Positions 1 through 10,822 are shown, counted from the stretch's first letter. The stretch is DNA of 64,000 bases from Symbiodinium natans (GCA_905221605.1 CAJNDS010002127.1:571149-635148); one strand, 5' to 3'. Made by a program: numbers and translations. The notes: generated by a model not told the origin, from the letters alone.

Positions 1-783
1 CGAGAAGAACGAGAATTTGTTTTCATCTATGTGAAGGAAGTGAGTGGATGGATTATTCTTTTCAGTGTGCTACTAGGAGGAATTTTCGCTTTACTCTTGT
101 TCTACATGGTCGAGCAGAAGGTGAACGAAGGACGACAGGAACCACAGGAAGAAGGACCACAGGAACCACAGGAAGAAGGACCACAGGAACCACAGGAAGA
201 AGGACCACAGGAACCACAGGAAGAAGGACCACAGGAACCACAGGAAGAAGGACCACAGGAACCACAGGAAGAAGGACCACAGGAACCGCAGGAAGAAGGA
301 CCACAGGAACCGCAGGAAGAAGGACCACAGGAACCGCAGGAAGAAGGACCACAGGAACCGCAGGAGGAATTCACTATTCGAAGATTTGTGCAAAAGTATT
401 GTCCGCCCGATGAGGATGATGTTCAACGTACAGCAAGGGCAGTCAATATGTATTTCCGTGATGCACCAGAGGATTCAGCGACAGGCAGTGGTAATGGGAT
501 GCCTGGAATCAGTACAGTACCAGCAAGCCAAATCCATGTGAATGACGAAGAGCTTGCAAGGCGATTTCAAGAATGGGGAATGGTTAATATCATTCCTATG
601 GCACAGGATGTGGACGAACAGCTACGAGCACAACCCCAGTATGTGTACACGCCTCATGGCAAGAGGTACCACCGACCTACATGTGCAGATGTGCAAAGGT
701 CAGAGAGATTCACTTACAGTGCAGCAGTGCATGCGAGATTGCACTACCGTCCTTGTGGCAATTGCAGGCCCGGGACCATGTGA
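1..783 (+). CDS. Partial ORF entering from left edge: membrane segment, 24-nt repeat region, Cys/His C-terminus
   Basis: The frame is open from the first base and ends at TGA 781-783, so the protein begins outside the window; the first start-like codon, a GTG at 31, is only a convenience. A hydrophobic stretch rich in Leu, Phe and Ile (about nt 46-108) is a likely membrane segment. Ten copies of an eight-residue Gly-Pro-Gln-Glu unit follow. The C-terminus (about nt 640-780) has the spacing G-K-x-YHRPTC...PCGNC, which resembles the small Cys4/Ada-like metal-binding motif found at the end of some nucleases and surface proteins. The next identifiable genes are retroelement ORFs, and the copia-type element at 9.4-12.6 kb also ends with a hydrophobic segment. 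I infer a tail of a retroelement polyprotein, but a host membrane protein is equally possible. Confidence 0.55.
   Translation, partial: REEREFVFIYVKEVSGWIILFSVLLGGIFALLLFYMVEQKVNEGRQEPQEEGPQEPQEEGPQEPQEEGPQEPQEEGPQEPQEEGPQEPQEEGPQEPQEEGPQEPQEEGPQEPQEEGPQEPQEEFTIRRFVQKYCPPDEDDVQRTARAVNMYFRDAPEDSATGSGNGMPGISTVPASQIHVNDEELARRFQEWGMVNIIPMAQDVDEQLRAQPQYVYTPHGKRYHRPTCADVQRSERFTYSAAVHARLHYRPCGNCRPGTM
130..369 (+). repeat. In-frame 24-nt minisatellite, 10 units
   Basis: Ten head-to-tail 24-nt units encode Gly-(Pro/Arg)-Gln-Glu-Pro-Gln-Glu-Glu. The proline codon at unit position 5 is CCA in the first six units and CCG in the last four, so the array probably grew by block duplication. The period is a multiple of three and keeps the frame open. 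Confidence 0.95.
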
Positions 784-1076
784 GTGAATGATGGAATGTT
801 TCACTTTTCCGTACAGTGTGAGCTACAACGAGTACAAGCTTACCTGAGCGAAGTGTTACCCACGAGGAAGCAGTGGGAACAGTTTTCACCGAGTGCAAGG
901 ACTCCGATAGGGAGAGCACAACGAGGCCATCGCACAATACCAGATGAGCCCAACGACATACCTGTACAGTTTCTACAAACCCGTTACTGTAGAGTGATGT
1001 TGAGCTTACAGTTCGCACAACATCAAGGCGGGGTGTAAAGTTTTTCTACTACCTGGGAACCCACCTACCAACCCAA

Positions 1077-2116
1077 AGGGTTGATGAGCATGTGTGGATT
1101 TGTGACTCATGTTTTACCGACAGCGCCTTTACCGGTTCAAGGAAAAAGAGCGACTTGAAGTTTAGCAGCTTCACAACCTGCGAGCATTGCCACACAGGCT
1201 GGGTTCCCCGCCAGGACTTAGCTTGGTATCCCGCTTGCTGGCATTGTGGCAAACCGTGGAAAAAGAAGCCAAAGAAGACGGAGGATTGGTCCTGGGGCAC
1301 TGCGAGAAAGTGGACGCCAGCTTCCCCGAAAGCTCAGAAGGGCAACAGAGCTGTGAAGGCTCTTGACCAGGCATGGCAGCACCTAGATGAAGGAGCCCGG
1401 ACGCGCTTGAGGCGGCAGGATGGACCCCACCGCACCCGCAGCCACCCCCGGGCTTGGAAGCCAAAGGAGCCATGTCTGATCAGGAGTATAAGGAGGCCGC
1501 TCAGAGCCTGTGGAATGGAGCAGATGAAGCAGCCAAGATTCTGCTCAAAGAAGCTGGCATTGAGGAGCCCAAGGATGAGCAAATGGAGGAGGTCCCACCA
1601 AAAGTGCGATTTCAGAAAACAATGGCGGCATACAAACAGAACACGAATGAGCTCCGTTCGCTCATTGCCAAGAAGGTCCAGCTTCAAAGCCGCACTGAAA
1701 GGCTTAAGGACCAGTTCGAGCAGAGTATGCAAGAATTGGCAGCAATGTCGGAGAAAATCTCCCAGAAAGAGCAGGACATCCTCAAGATCCAATCTGAAGT
1801 CAAGGAGCAAGTTGAGAAGGAGGATCAGCCAAAGTTGGCCATCGAAGCCAGCAGGCTCCTCAGATGTGCCGGCATTGCTCTTACGACTGAGCAGCAAGAG
1901 CAGTTGAACAAGCACCTCAGGCAAGAGGCCGAAGAGTGGGAGCCCCAGTCTTTTCCTACCTGGAAGAAGGAAGGGGGAGTACCTGCTGAGTTGCTAGGAA
2001 CCGGCTTACCAGAAGGAATTGCCGAGTTTGGCCCGACAAGGAGACGATTGGATTTTCGGAGCAGCCCAACCGAGGGTCGAGCTACTCCCCTCGAAAATCC
2101 AGACGAGCACCTGTAG
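1077..2116 (+). pseudogene. LINE ORF1: zinc-ribbon then coiled coil, frameshifted
   Basis: The first frame (1077 to about 1440) carries three CxxC pairs (CDSC, CEHC, CWHC) interleaved with aromatic residues, like nucleic-acid-binding ribbons. Coding continues in another frame (1454-2116). That part is charged and strongly heptad-like, with long Lys/Glu/Gln runs around nt 1640-1900, typical of LINE ORF1 coiled coils that form oligomers. The change of frame near 1440 breaks the protein. Further coding-like stretches in two frames continue to about 2870 without a recognised domain. Confidence 0.6.
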
Positions 2117-2875
2117 GGCCAAGGGCCAAAGAGGAGTGAGGCGCGGCACTCCTTTTGGCAAGGGCCCGCAGCGCACGCGCCAAAATTTTGTAGCATTGCA
2201 GGTTTCGAAGCACTGTTGGAGCACTGAGATTCTTTGCCTCCCCATATGTGCAGCAGACCTCAGCGACAATGGAGGCCGAAGAAAGGAGGAAAGGCGACCC
2301 AGGCCAAATATGTTCTCAACAGGTTGGATTCCGCCTGCAAGAAGCACATGAAAACTGCTCAAGAAGAGCAAGCCCCTGTTCCCACACAAGGGTTGGGGGC
2401 GCAACTTTGCCGCACTCCGATTACTCTCGACTCCGACAGAGGGGTCAACCCCCGGCTTTTACCCGCAGTGACGGAGCATGAAGAGAGCTTCTCCTTCAGC
2501 ACGCAGGAGCAACCTGTTTGTGCAGAAGGTGCGGTCAATGTGAACAAGTGGCTTTCAAGGAGTAGGAGAAAAACCACTCCTAGAAAGACAGCAATGGCCT
2601 TTGCAAAATCGGAGTCGCCAGTTGGCCTCAGCGGCCCCAAATTCTTTTCCGCGTCTTTGCTAGATGACAGCGATACGACGCAGACCCATGTACAGATTCA
2701 GTGGGAACTAGACCGCCTGCTGGGCACACTGGTAGGAAAACCAGGAAGAAGCCTGTCCATGTTGACCCACGAAACCGCAAGCAAGCCCAGTTGTGGAAAA
2801 AGTTGGAGCTTCAACTTGATGGACAGCAAGCCATCAGCACCGAAGCCGAAGAGACGATCATTGACCTAGCTGACA

Positions 2876-3592
2876 ATGCCCCACAGAATGAGGGACTGTT
2901 GGAGCACTGGACTTTGGAGCAGCTCTTCAGCTGTGCTTCTCGCAGTGGCGGTCAGAACCAGGCAGGCGGAACTCGCCTGTTTCAGTGTCTACCTGAGTTC
3001 AGGCGTGGCGTATGATTCGCACCCAAACGCTGAAATCCTGTCTCGCCTCATGGCAAATATTAAGGCTCACTCAGGGCACTGGATTGCCATAGGGGACTGG
3101 AACGTGGCTCCAGAGGAGCTCCTCGCCAGTAACATCCTCAGCGAGCTACAAGCATACCCGATTGTGACAGGGCAGGCCACGTGCGACAGTGGCAACGAAC
3201 TTGACTACTGCGTCTGCAGCAGCAAGCTCAGGAGCCTCGCCAGCCTTTCGGCCGATTGGACCGCCCCACACAGGCCCCATTCCAGTCTGATACTCACGTG
3301 CGACATGATGGGGGGCCAGTGCAAGGTCTTCCAGCTTCCTGCGTATGCCCCTATCGGTGAAGTAGCTGGGTGCAGCAGAGAAGTGCCGTGTATCACACAA
3401 ATCAAGTGGATGGGGCGAGAGATCTCTGACGAGGTCTCGCTGGCATTCGCCGCCCTGGCCCAAGAGGCAAAGATCAAATCCCTTCTCGCCGGGGTTGAAA
3501 ACATGGAAACCCAAAAGTGGATCGAGGAAGAGGCTAGATGGTGCAGTGCAGAAAGGAATGAGGCCTCTCTTCCGTGCCATGAGAAGCCATGA
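2876..3592 (+). pseudogene. LINE endonuclease (APE/EEP fold), N-terminal part lost
   Basis: The C-terminal half of an AP-endonuclease-like domain is clear. It has a GDWN motif near nt 3100 (the catalytic Asp/Asn pair), an NELDYC motif near 3195 (the second Asp) and APHRPHSS near 3265 (the terminal His). In LINEs this domain nicks target DNA to prime reverse transcription. The beginning of the domain, with the catalytic Glu, is not in this frame, so the enzyme is disrupted. The frame ends at 3592 and the RT starts in another frame. Confidence 0.7.
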
Positions 3593-4097
3593 GTCAGGCC
3601 TAGATAGGCCTTTCCAAACAAAGGAGCCTATGCTCCGGCCATACTGCAGAATGGTCCAGTGGCAATCGATCTGGCAAGGAGAGTATGCGCCTATCCCCTC
3701 CTTCTTTCCCCAACTGCAGCTCGAAGCAAAGCGCGAGGCCGAGCTACTCCCTCCGCTGGATCCATTGGCAATCATGCTCCGCATCAAGCGTCTACCTCTG
3801 AAAGCCCCAGGACCAGATGGATGGACGATTCCCTTCCTCAAAGCCCTGCCTGAAAAACGGGTCGAGGATCTCACCCGATTTTATCACCTGGCGGGAAAAA
3901 CCGGCCAGGCCCCGCATCAGTGGGGTACCACCCAGGTAACAATGCTTGTAAAGTCGGCGGATATTGAACGTCCGATTGCCCTGTGCCACGTGGCATACAA
4001 GCTATGGACCCAAGCCAGATACAACCTTGTGGCAGACTGGATTGCCCGCTTTGAGCAAGTCGCCCCGTGGGATGCTGCCCGTCCAGGGCAAGCATGA
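3495..4097 (+). pseudogene. LINE reverse transcriptase, fingers region only
   Basis: This frame contains a KAPGPDGW motif (near nt 3803) and RPIALCHVAYKLW (near 3970), matching the first conserved RT blocks of LINE enzymes. The reading then moves to another frame (4067 onward), where sequence resembling the thumb is found. No F/YxDD catalytic box is visible in any frame between them, so the palm has probably been deleted. This copy should be unable to reverse-transcribe. Confidence 0.7.
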
Positions 4098-6212
4098 AGG
4101 TGGTACGGGGAATGGCAGTGTCCCACTCCACCAGGCTGGCGCTAGGATCGGCGGACGTGGTCTTTGACATGGGCGAGTTTAATGTCCAAGACCCCGTAAT
4201 CCGCATTGTTCTGGAGCATTGGGACAGCCTAAGCCGATGTGTAGCCATCAATGGCCCGTGTGCGCCGCGCATCCAGCAAGCCTGGGGGGTCACGTGGAAA
4301 AGACTCGCGCGAGCAGCGCAACCCTGGCGACTAGCAGCTGGCCCGATTGCTGCAATGGTGTGCTACCTTCGTGACTTGGGTTTTGAAGCTCCCATCATGG
4401 AAGTGTGGTCGAGGCCAGACCTTTTAAAACTCGAGTGGGGAAACGCCAGAACAGCGCATCAGGTCAAGGAGCAGCTACGAGGGGCCATGATGCGGGAGCG
4501 TTGGGGGAGAATAGCTAACCAGCACGGCGGCGGAGGCGCCGGGCAAGGGTTAGACTGGACGACCCACAGGAACCTGTTGAAAAAAGCTAAGGGGAATACG
4601 CTTAAGACAACAGGGCTGCGTATGGTCTGGCAAGGAGCAGTAGCCTTCCACGGTCATGGAGGTCACGCAGTGTGCACCAGGTGTGGGGGGGCCAACACCT
4701 TTGAGCATGCGCTCCGTGCCTGCCCCGCCTGGGCTGCGCACGACATTGGCCCCGACCCAGAGTGGAGAAGCAAGGTGGAAGCACCAGAATGCCTCTGGTT
4801 GAGAGGGCTGGTCCCAGCCCCGCTCACCAGGCATCCAGAACACCCTCCATCTTCCCTTGCAGCCCATGTTGAAGGAACCCTCCAAGAAGCGGCGCAGAGC
4901 AGCCAACCTGTTTGGTTTGGCACGGATGGCTCAGGAGGTCCGCAGGCTTCCGATCCCAGGCTCAGAATGGCAACCTGGAGCTTAGTTGCCAGTTGCCATA
5001 CAGCAAAAGGACGGCCATCTACCGGCATGCAGCTGGCAGGGGCCGGAGCCGGATCCGAACTACAAGATCGTAGGGTTTGCGGTTGGGGCCCTTCAGGTGG
5101 GTTTCACGGTGAATGATGCCGAGTCAAAAGCACTGGATTTCCTTTTGGGCTTGTCCAGCCAAAACAACGCAGTTGCCTGCGATAGCAAAATTGCTCTAAC
5201 CAGGCTCAAAAACCCCAATGCCCAACACCTTTGGCCTAGTATCTGGACCACAGACCAGGCAGACCGAGACAGACTGAAGCCGGTCTGGACAAAGGGGCAC
5301 CTAACAAAAGAAGAGCACGCAACCAAGCATGGCGCGGGTTTTTCCTGGGCCTGGGAAGCCAACCGGCATGCAGACTGGTTATGTGGGCAAAAGGCCAATG
5401 AGATCTTGTCACAAGAGCATGTGGCAAAAGTCAAGCAAATTGACAGCATTGCCAGGGAGGTCTCCACTTTCCTAGGAAAGCGAGCCGAGTTTCTCCTCGC
5501 AAATTGCCCGTTGCCTTCAGCAAATGAGGTTAAATTTGAGAGGAAAACAAGAGCCAAGGGCGAGACTCTCCCCAAAAAAGGCCCCAACAAAAAACAAATT
5601 CTGCTGCTTGCGGTCAAGGAGGCCAACCCTCAGACCATGCACAATTGGAAAGTCTCTAGCGGTGAAGGCACCAACAACCTATGCATTAGGTGCGAAGGTT
5701 GTGGGCTTTATGTGCAACAAGTAGACCCACTTGAGGTGGTAGAGCACGTGCTCAATTTCCCGTGCCAGACTCTGCCAGTGCCCACCTCGAACCCGTGGAG
5801 TTTGCATGCGTCTCACACCATGATCAACCTCGGGGAGTCAGTGGTCTGCAAAACGTGTGGAGTCTTCCAATCTGTCAGAATCCTAAAGGCTAAACCTGGA
5901 TGTCAAGGCAGGTGTAGTCAGGTCTGCAAGAAACCTAACAGCAGATTCCAAGAAGCCCAAAAGCGAAGCCTTGATCCCAAGGCAGGCGTTAAAGCATTTT
6001 TCGGCATGAGGCCGCCGCATTCCGCAGCCGTTTTGCCTTCAAACCAAAGTTTGCGTGAAATAGAGGCAGGTAAAAGCACAGGAGAGTTGCTCCCTCAGGC
6101 CCCTCCCCCGTCTCCTCTGCCCATTCCTGCACTTCCCAAGCCTAAAGCTAAGAATAAAACCAAAGCAAAAAAGGATGGCCTTACGCAGACAGCTCTCTCT
6201 TTTAGGAAGTGA
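4067..6212 (+). pseudogene. LINE post-RT zinc knuckle, RNase H and C-terminal domain, one frameshift
   Basis: Frame one (4067-5116) has a knuckle CTRCGGANTFEHALRACP (near nt 4674) and the RNase H start FGTDGSGG (near 4917). Frame two (4986-6212) continues the RNase H: AESKAL (near 5119), DSKIAL (near 5182), VWTKGH (near 5282) and NRHADWL (near 5360). Together these are the D-E-D-D residues that cut RNA in RNA/DNA hybrids. A second Cys-rich knuckle (near 5675-5765) and a Lys/Pro-rich tail follow. The domain is split by a shift around 5000-5060. The ORF ends three bases before the next ATG at 6216. Confidence 0.75.
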
Positions 6213-6215
6213 GCT

Positions 6216-7676
6216 ATGGGAAAAGGCTGGGACAAAGGGCACGGCAAATCAAAAGGCCCCAAGGGCAAGCAGTCAAGAAGGCCACAGGAAGAACTAGACG
6301 CAGCAAGGGAGGTAAACCAGGACAGAAGCGCGCGTGACCTCCCCACCAAGAGTCCTGGTTCGATTTCCAGGAGCAAAGCCAGGAGCCACGCGAGGCATCT
6401 TTCCTTAGCGGAAAGCGATGAGCGTTTCCGGGCGAACTCAACCCCACGCCCCACACCGCCTGCCCCTCCGCTATGCAGGCGAACTCAAGCGGAAACTGTG
6501 CCTACTGCCCCCACTGATGACGCCAGGGACTGGCGGCCAGACCAGCTTTCCCCCTGGGAACGCAGGGTCAAATTGCGTAGCACTTCCGCTTCAAGCAGGC
6601 AAAGCAGAGAAGAGTTTCTCTCCCGGGACGCAGATCTTCCACAAATTTCCTCCCAGCACAACCCCGGGCGCCCTGATTCCCGAGCGGAGGTTGAGACACT
6701 CACCTCGCAGCACAACCCCGCCCACACTCCCGAGCGATCAGGGTGGCTCCCGGAAAGCAGAGCATCCTCAGAGGGATCAGGCATTGTCCTCCGAGAAGCA
6801 CCAAAAGTGCAGTTAGACAGAGAGGCGAGCCTTGGAGGCACCGATGCAGATGCGGAGACCGAACGACGGAGACCAGGCCCTCAGGTGGCTGCGTTCCACT
6901 TTCAAGGGAAGTGGGAGGCACACCGTAGCAAGCCTAAGGAGCCTCTGCACTATCTTCCTGTCTGCTTAGTCATGGTCCATGACATCACACAAAGCCTCCA
7001 TGTCCGGGATTCCATGGATCTGACTATGATCATGTTCGGTCGAACGCGAGTGGCCTATGTCGCCGAATCGGCTCCCCTGGTATGGAAATTCTCTGATGAA
7101 AGCCAAGCCGAAGAGGCGCGAATCAGTAACCTCTTTCCCCTCTTGACGGCGAAGGTTTACTGGTATGGGCTTGTGCGAGTCCGCCTACACTGGACGGGCG
7201 GAGAGAAAGTTTTTCCATTTTACATGTCACTGCAAGAGCGATGTGTTCCCGGGGTTGAGGTTCTCACCCGATTCGGCGCTGGAAGCCAGAGTTGTTTCCA
7301 ATTCTTGTGCTACATGGCCATCATACTGACCTCTCTTCGTGCTGCAGGTTGGACCCTACGTGACTTAGGTCCCTTGAATGTAGCTGTGAGCCGCACCACG
7401 GCCAACTCCCCCCATCCGAAGCTCATCTTCTTCGACACGAATGAATGGGCTTGGGAGGGACAAGAAGCCAAACACAGCTGGGCAGGCTTCTGGTCGCTTG
7501 TGGCGGATTTCAGCCCTTCACGCCAAGGCTGGTTGCGCGACAAGCTCAGACATGTTGGCTTCTACCCCAGGTGGTGTGCGGAAACGCTGTTGATGGAGTG
7601 TCAGCCCTTCTGGAGTCATCTCAGCGAGCAGGGTGTTATCGATTCGGGAGGGCCCTGCTTCAGTAATCTGCGATGA
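6216..7676 (+). CDS. Accessory ORF directly behind LINE ORF; basic N-terminus and protein-kinase-like C-terminal half
   Basis: This uninterrupted 486-codon ORF starts at ATG 6216, three bases after the stop of the RNase H ORF (TGA 6210-6212), which suggests the same transcript. Residues 1-230 are disordered, rich in Lys, Arg, Ser and Pro, with a Gly/Lys-rich start. Residues 270-470 show the spacing of a protein-kinase fold: VWKF with Lys291, acidic residues at 299-300, RDLGPLN at 382-388 (catalytic-loop-like Asp383 and Asn388, with Leu where His is usual), and LIFFD with Asp407. Lys-to-Asp, Asp-to-Asn and Asn-to-Asp distances are 92, 5 and 19, close to known kinases. The Gly-rich loop and a proper DFG are not evident, so it could be a pseudokinase or a chance likeness. 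It is open whereas the upstream ORFs are broken. Confidence 0.5.
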   Translation: MGKGWDKGHGKSKGPKGKQSRRPQEELDAAREVNQDRSARDLPTKSPGSISRSKARSHARHLSLAESDERFRANSTPRPTPPAPPLCRRTQAETVPTAPTDDARDWRPDQLSPWERRVKLRSTSASSRQSREEFLSRDADLPQISSQHNPGRPDSRAEVETLTSQHNPAHTPERSGWLPESRASSEGSGIVLREAPKVQLDREASLGGTDADAETERRRPGPQVAAFHFQGKWEAHRSKPKEPLHYLPVCLVMVHDITQSLHVRDSMDLTMIMFGRTRVAYVAESAPLVWKFSDESQAEEARISNLFPLLTAKVYWYGLVRVRLHWTGGEKVFPFYMSLQERCVPGVEVLTRFGAGSQSCFQFLCYMAIILTSLRAAGWTLRDLGPLNVAVSRTTANSPHPKLIFFDTNEWAWEGQEAKHSWAGFWSLVADFSPSRQGWLRDKLRHVGFYPRWCAETLLMECQPFWSHLSEQGVIDSGGPCFSNLR

Positions 7677-9398
7677 GCCAGAAGGTGAGTATCTCCCTTT
7701 GTGCTGCGGTGAGAATTTCTCGTCAGTCTGGCAAAGACTCTGAGGGATGGAGAGGTTCTCCCAGCCCGTAGCCTAAACCGTAACATCTCCGGATGCCTTC
7801 ACAAGCACGGCCGTGTTTAGCAGGCCAAGGTATTCCCGAGAATAGTTTGTTCTCACTGTTTCACCTGTTAACCTTTCCGGGACTTCGGTTCCGAAGAGCC
7901 TAATTGGCTAGCGACTCAGCCCGCTTTCGTGTGAAAAATTCACCTCTAGTGTTTGCCCAGTTGGTGCCATGTGGTGTTTGACCGTACAGAGAGAGGCCTG
8001 TGAGTTTTCTGCAGCATGAGCATGTTTGGTTTTGCCCCAAAGCCCTTAAGCATGTGTGGCATGTCTTGCTTTGACTTTGGCATGTCTCGTCTTGTTGACG
8101 TGGCCGAGGATGAGTTTTGAAGCACTTGGAACTGCTTGAGAGCAGTAGTGAAGAAGTGCGTGTCAGAACTCTGAGGTTCTGTCTTGCTGCAACTCACTCC
8201 GTGCCCCCGCCACTTCGTTCGTTGCCGTTGGACGTGTAGGATGGGAGTAGGAGTGCAGAGTGGACTCTGAAGCTTCGCTGTTTTGCTGTTAAGAAGTGAC
8301 CTGAAGTCCCTGAGATGTAAACCAAAGCAGTTGCATGGTTCTTTTGCTTTACCTCCTTTGTAGAACAAAGTTGAGATGAATTCGTAGCATTTTGGAGCCC
8401 TTAGCTCTTGGAGAGAGCTTGTTGCAAGAACTGAAGCTTGCTGAACACTTTGGTGTTTGGCTCAAGTGCGAAGTGAAAAAGAGACAGCTGCGCGAGCTCT
8501 GCTTTTCACAGGCTCAAACGGATGACAGATGGGAATTTGGCTTCGGCAGGGTTCGTAAAGGGTCCGTCAGGTGTTTGTCCCAGCTCCCGGCTGTTCCAAC
8601 AGTTCCTCCTCATTCACTCCCGGGAGGGAATGCCCTAAGAGATTGGTACACCAGCCAGTTGTGCAATTGGTTTTTGGCCGCACCCACAACGTGAAGGATT
8701 TGCCAGGATCGGTGCCAGTAGGGAAAGGACGAAACCCCTTTCAGGCACTGTGGAATCCCGATGGCAATACTTTTTTAACCAAGGACTGTTTGAGTTTGCT
8801 TGGCAGGATGCTTTGCGCGTGCAAGACCTTTGAGGGCCGCCCAGTGTGCCGTGGCAGCATTGTACCATTTCAGGACGTCCGGCGTCTATGGCTAACTGCC
8901 AGGTGTAGAGCTGCGTTGCCCTGGCGTATTCCACTAGCGTTCAGGGCTCTGCTTGGCATTGTGCGCCATTGGCTGGCGTTGTCACTGCTTCGGCCTGGTT
9001 TGGTTGGAGTGATGCGCAAGGCTCCTCCTTTCTCTCTCAGCCTACCTGCCAGGTGTAGACTGACACCGGGCAAACGACCTCGTGACGGCGCTTTGACTTT
9101 CTGGCATGCAATGGCTTTTACGATCTCACTTGTCTCGCTTCTCTCGGTTATTTGAATAATGCGTGTGAGAAGGTTGAAACAAAACGGAATGGGTAGCCGC
9201 TGGCTACTCATGGATTGTCCTCGTCGCTAACCACCATGGGAAGCGATTACGCATGCGAATGCTAAGTCTGGCGTCTGCCGGATCGCTTTGGTGATTCCTG
9301 ACATAACGTGGTCTGCTTGCTAAGTCCTTGGTGCTGGTGAGCGCTTTCAGTCCGTGGCATCGACAGGCGGGCACTGCTAGCTGCAGGGTTCTTACAGA
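7677..9398 (+). other. No supported gene; possible LINE 3' UTR then spacer
   Basis: The stretch is moderately GC-rich with scattered short ORFs on both strands, none with a recognisable domain. The plus-strand ORF at 8571-9155 has no motif and atypical composition. At 8456-8466 there is an 11-base match to the 3' end of the dinoflagellate spliced leader. Telomere-like repeats are absent. Confidence 0.4.
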
Positions 9399-10724
9399 AT
9401 GGGGCGACGGAACCCAACGCTAACTCTAATGGCTGATCACCATGGAGCAGCTTGGGCGCTGCTTGGCGCTACTGAACGAGCTATCCAAACCGTCCGTAGG
9501 CAAGCTCTGACTTTGATCAAAGGCATGGAAGAGCATGCAGGTATTCTTGTTGCACACACTCATCCGATCTTCAGCTGGGCATTTCGACATGCCAGCTGGG
9601 TAATCAACAGGTACCGACACTCAGGAACAGGGATGACCCCTTACGAGTGGATTTCAGGTCGCCCGTTTCAAGGAACTTTGGCAGAGTTTGAAGAGAGTTT
9701 GATGGTGTTGGCTAACAGGACAGGTGTGAAGAGTAGCAGGAAAGGTGATCCTCTGTGGTTGAGAGGAGTGTTCTTAGGAAAGTCTGACAACGACTTGTAC
9801 ATCACTTGGCACATGGATGGTATCAAAACTAGCAGAAGTGCAAAGCGTTGCCCTGAACATTTCGACGCTAAGGCAGTCAGCAGTGTAGGAATCCATTCAT
9901 GGGAAGTGAAGCACACCACTCTAGCAACCAGAGTAGTTCCCAAGAAAAGCCTTCCAGGACCAAAACCAGTAATGACCCAGATCATGGGTGAGCCTGGTGA
10001 ACAGGACCAAGCAGTGCAGAACAAACCTGCAGGACCTCAGAGTCAGTCTGAGGCAGTTGTCATCCAAGGCGGGATTCTGGTGAGAAGCCAGGACCAGTGA
10101 TCCCAAGAACAACATACTTAGCAGGTAAAGCCAAACAGCACCAAGCAGCCCAGAAGAGAAAAGCCGAACAAGATCTTGAAGAAGCTGAACCTGAAGCAGC
10201 GTCAGATGTGTTGTCTAGTGATCCTTCGTCCTCAAGCAGTCCCCAAGAAAGAGAGCCAGGTATGGATGTTTCTGATGGTGGTGAGTCTGAGGAACTTTTG
10301 CCAGACAGTGCAATGTTGAGCGAACTTCTCACAGCACGAGGACCTCCACAGCTTAGGAAAGCACAGTTTGACGATGTAGGAACAGGTTCCAAGATCCCGA
10401 AGCTGGATTCCCCAACTAAGAAGTATCCACCTTTCAACGTAGGAAGAGTTTTTGAGCACAATGACGAGGAACTTCCTGAAGCAGGAACTGACGACATTTT
10501 CTGGGAAGACACCTATTCTGAGATTGGTGACTCAGATGAAGATCAGGACATTTTCACGAGCGAAGATGCAGGACCTCCAGAACTGTCAGAGGAGGAACTC
10601 AGAGTCTTGGATCGAGAAGCAATGGTCACCGAGATCGATCGTCTCAAGGACATGAAAGCAGTAGACCGAGTCCCTTTGCAGGAACTTGAGAGAGAAGAAG
10701 AGAGAGGAGAGAACAGTGAAGGAA

Positions 10725-10822
<98 letters not shown>
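9399..10822 (+). pseudogene. Copia integrase C-terminal part and linker
   Basis: From 9399 to about 9830 the protein has ATERAIQTVRRQALTL, then INRYRHSGTGMTPYEW and W-x-RGVFLGK. This is the end of a copia integrase core and its C-terminal domain, where the new cDNA end is joined to the host. From 10097 a second frame encodes an acidic Ser/Glu-rich linker that runs into a purely repetitive Glu-Arg stretch and stops at 10820-10822. The shift at about 10100 and the stop after the repeat show decay. Confidence 0.7.
10728..10819 (+). repeat. (GA)n dinucleotide microsatellite inside retroelement coding sequence
   Basis: About 45 GA dinucleotides form an uninterrupted run. In the plus frame it reads Glu-Arg repeats and leads to a stop directly behind it; the minus strand reads Leu-Ser repeats. 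It separates the copia linker from the RT. Confidence 0.97.

Larger units (their letters stand above)
1077..6212 (+). mobile_element. Degenerate non-LTR (LINE-type) retrotransposon with APE endonuclease, RT remnant and RNase H
   Basis: The recognisable parts occur in standard LINE order on the plus strand: zinc-ribbon/coiled-coil ORF1 (1077-2116), endonuclease/exonuclease/phosphatase fold (2876-3592), start of a reverse transcriptase (3495-4097), post-RT region with a CxxC...H...C knuckle (4067-5000), RNase H (about 4915-5400), and a basic C-terminal domain (to 6212). At least four frame changes separate them, so the copy cannot make one polyprotein. No target-site duplication was identified and the ends are only bracketed. 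Confidence 0.85.

Noticed and set aside
62-426. Minus-strand and alternate-frame ORFs over the 24-nt repeat
   Set aside because: Any frame through a stop-free 24-nt repeat stays open; only the frame that continues past the repeat with a distinct C-terminus is kept.
8571-9155. 194-codon plus ORF between the LINE and the copia element
   Set aside because: No motif, no homologous copy in the window, and composition shifts along its length; probably fortuitous.
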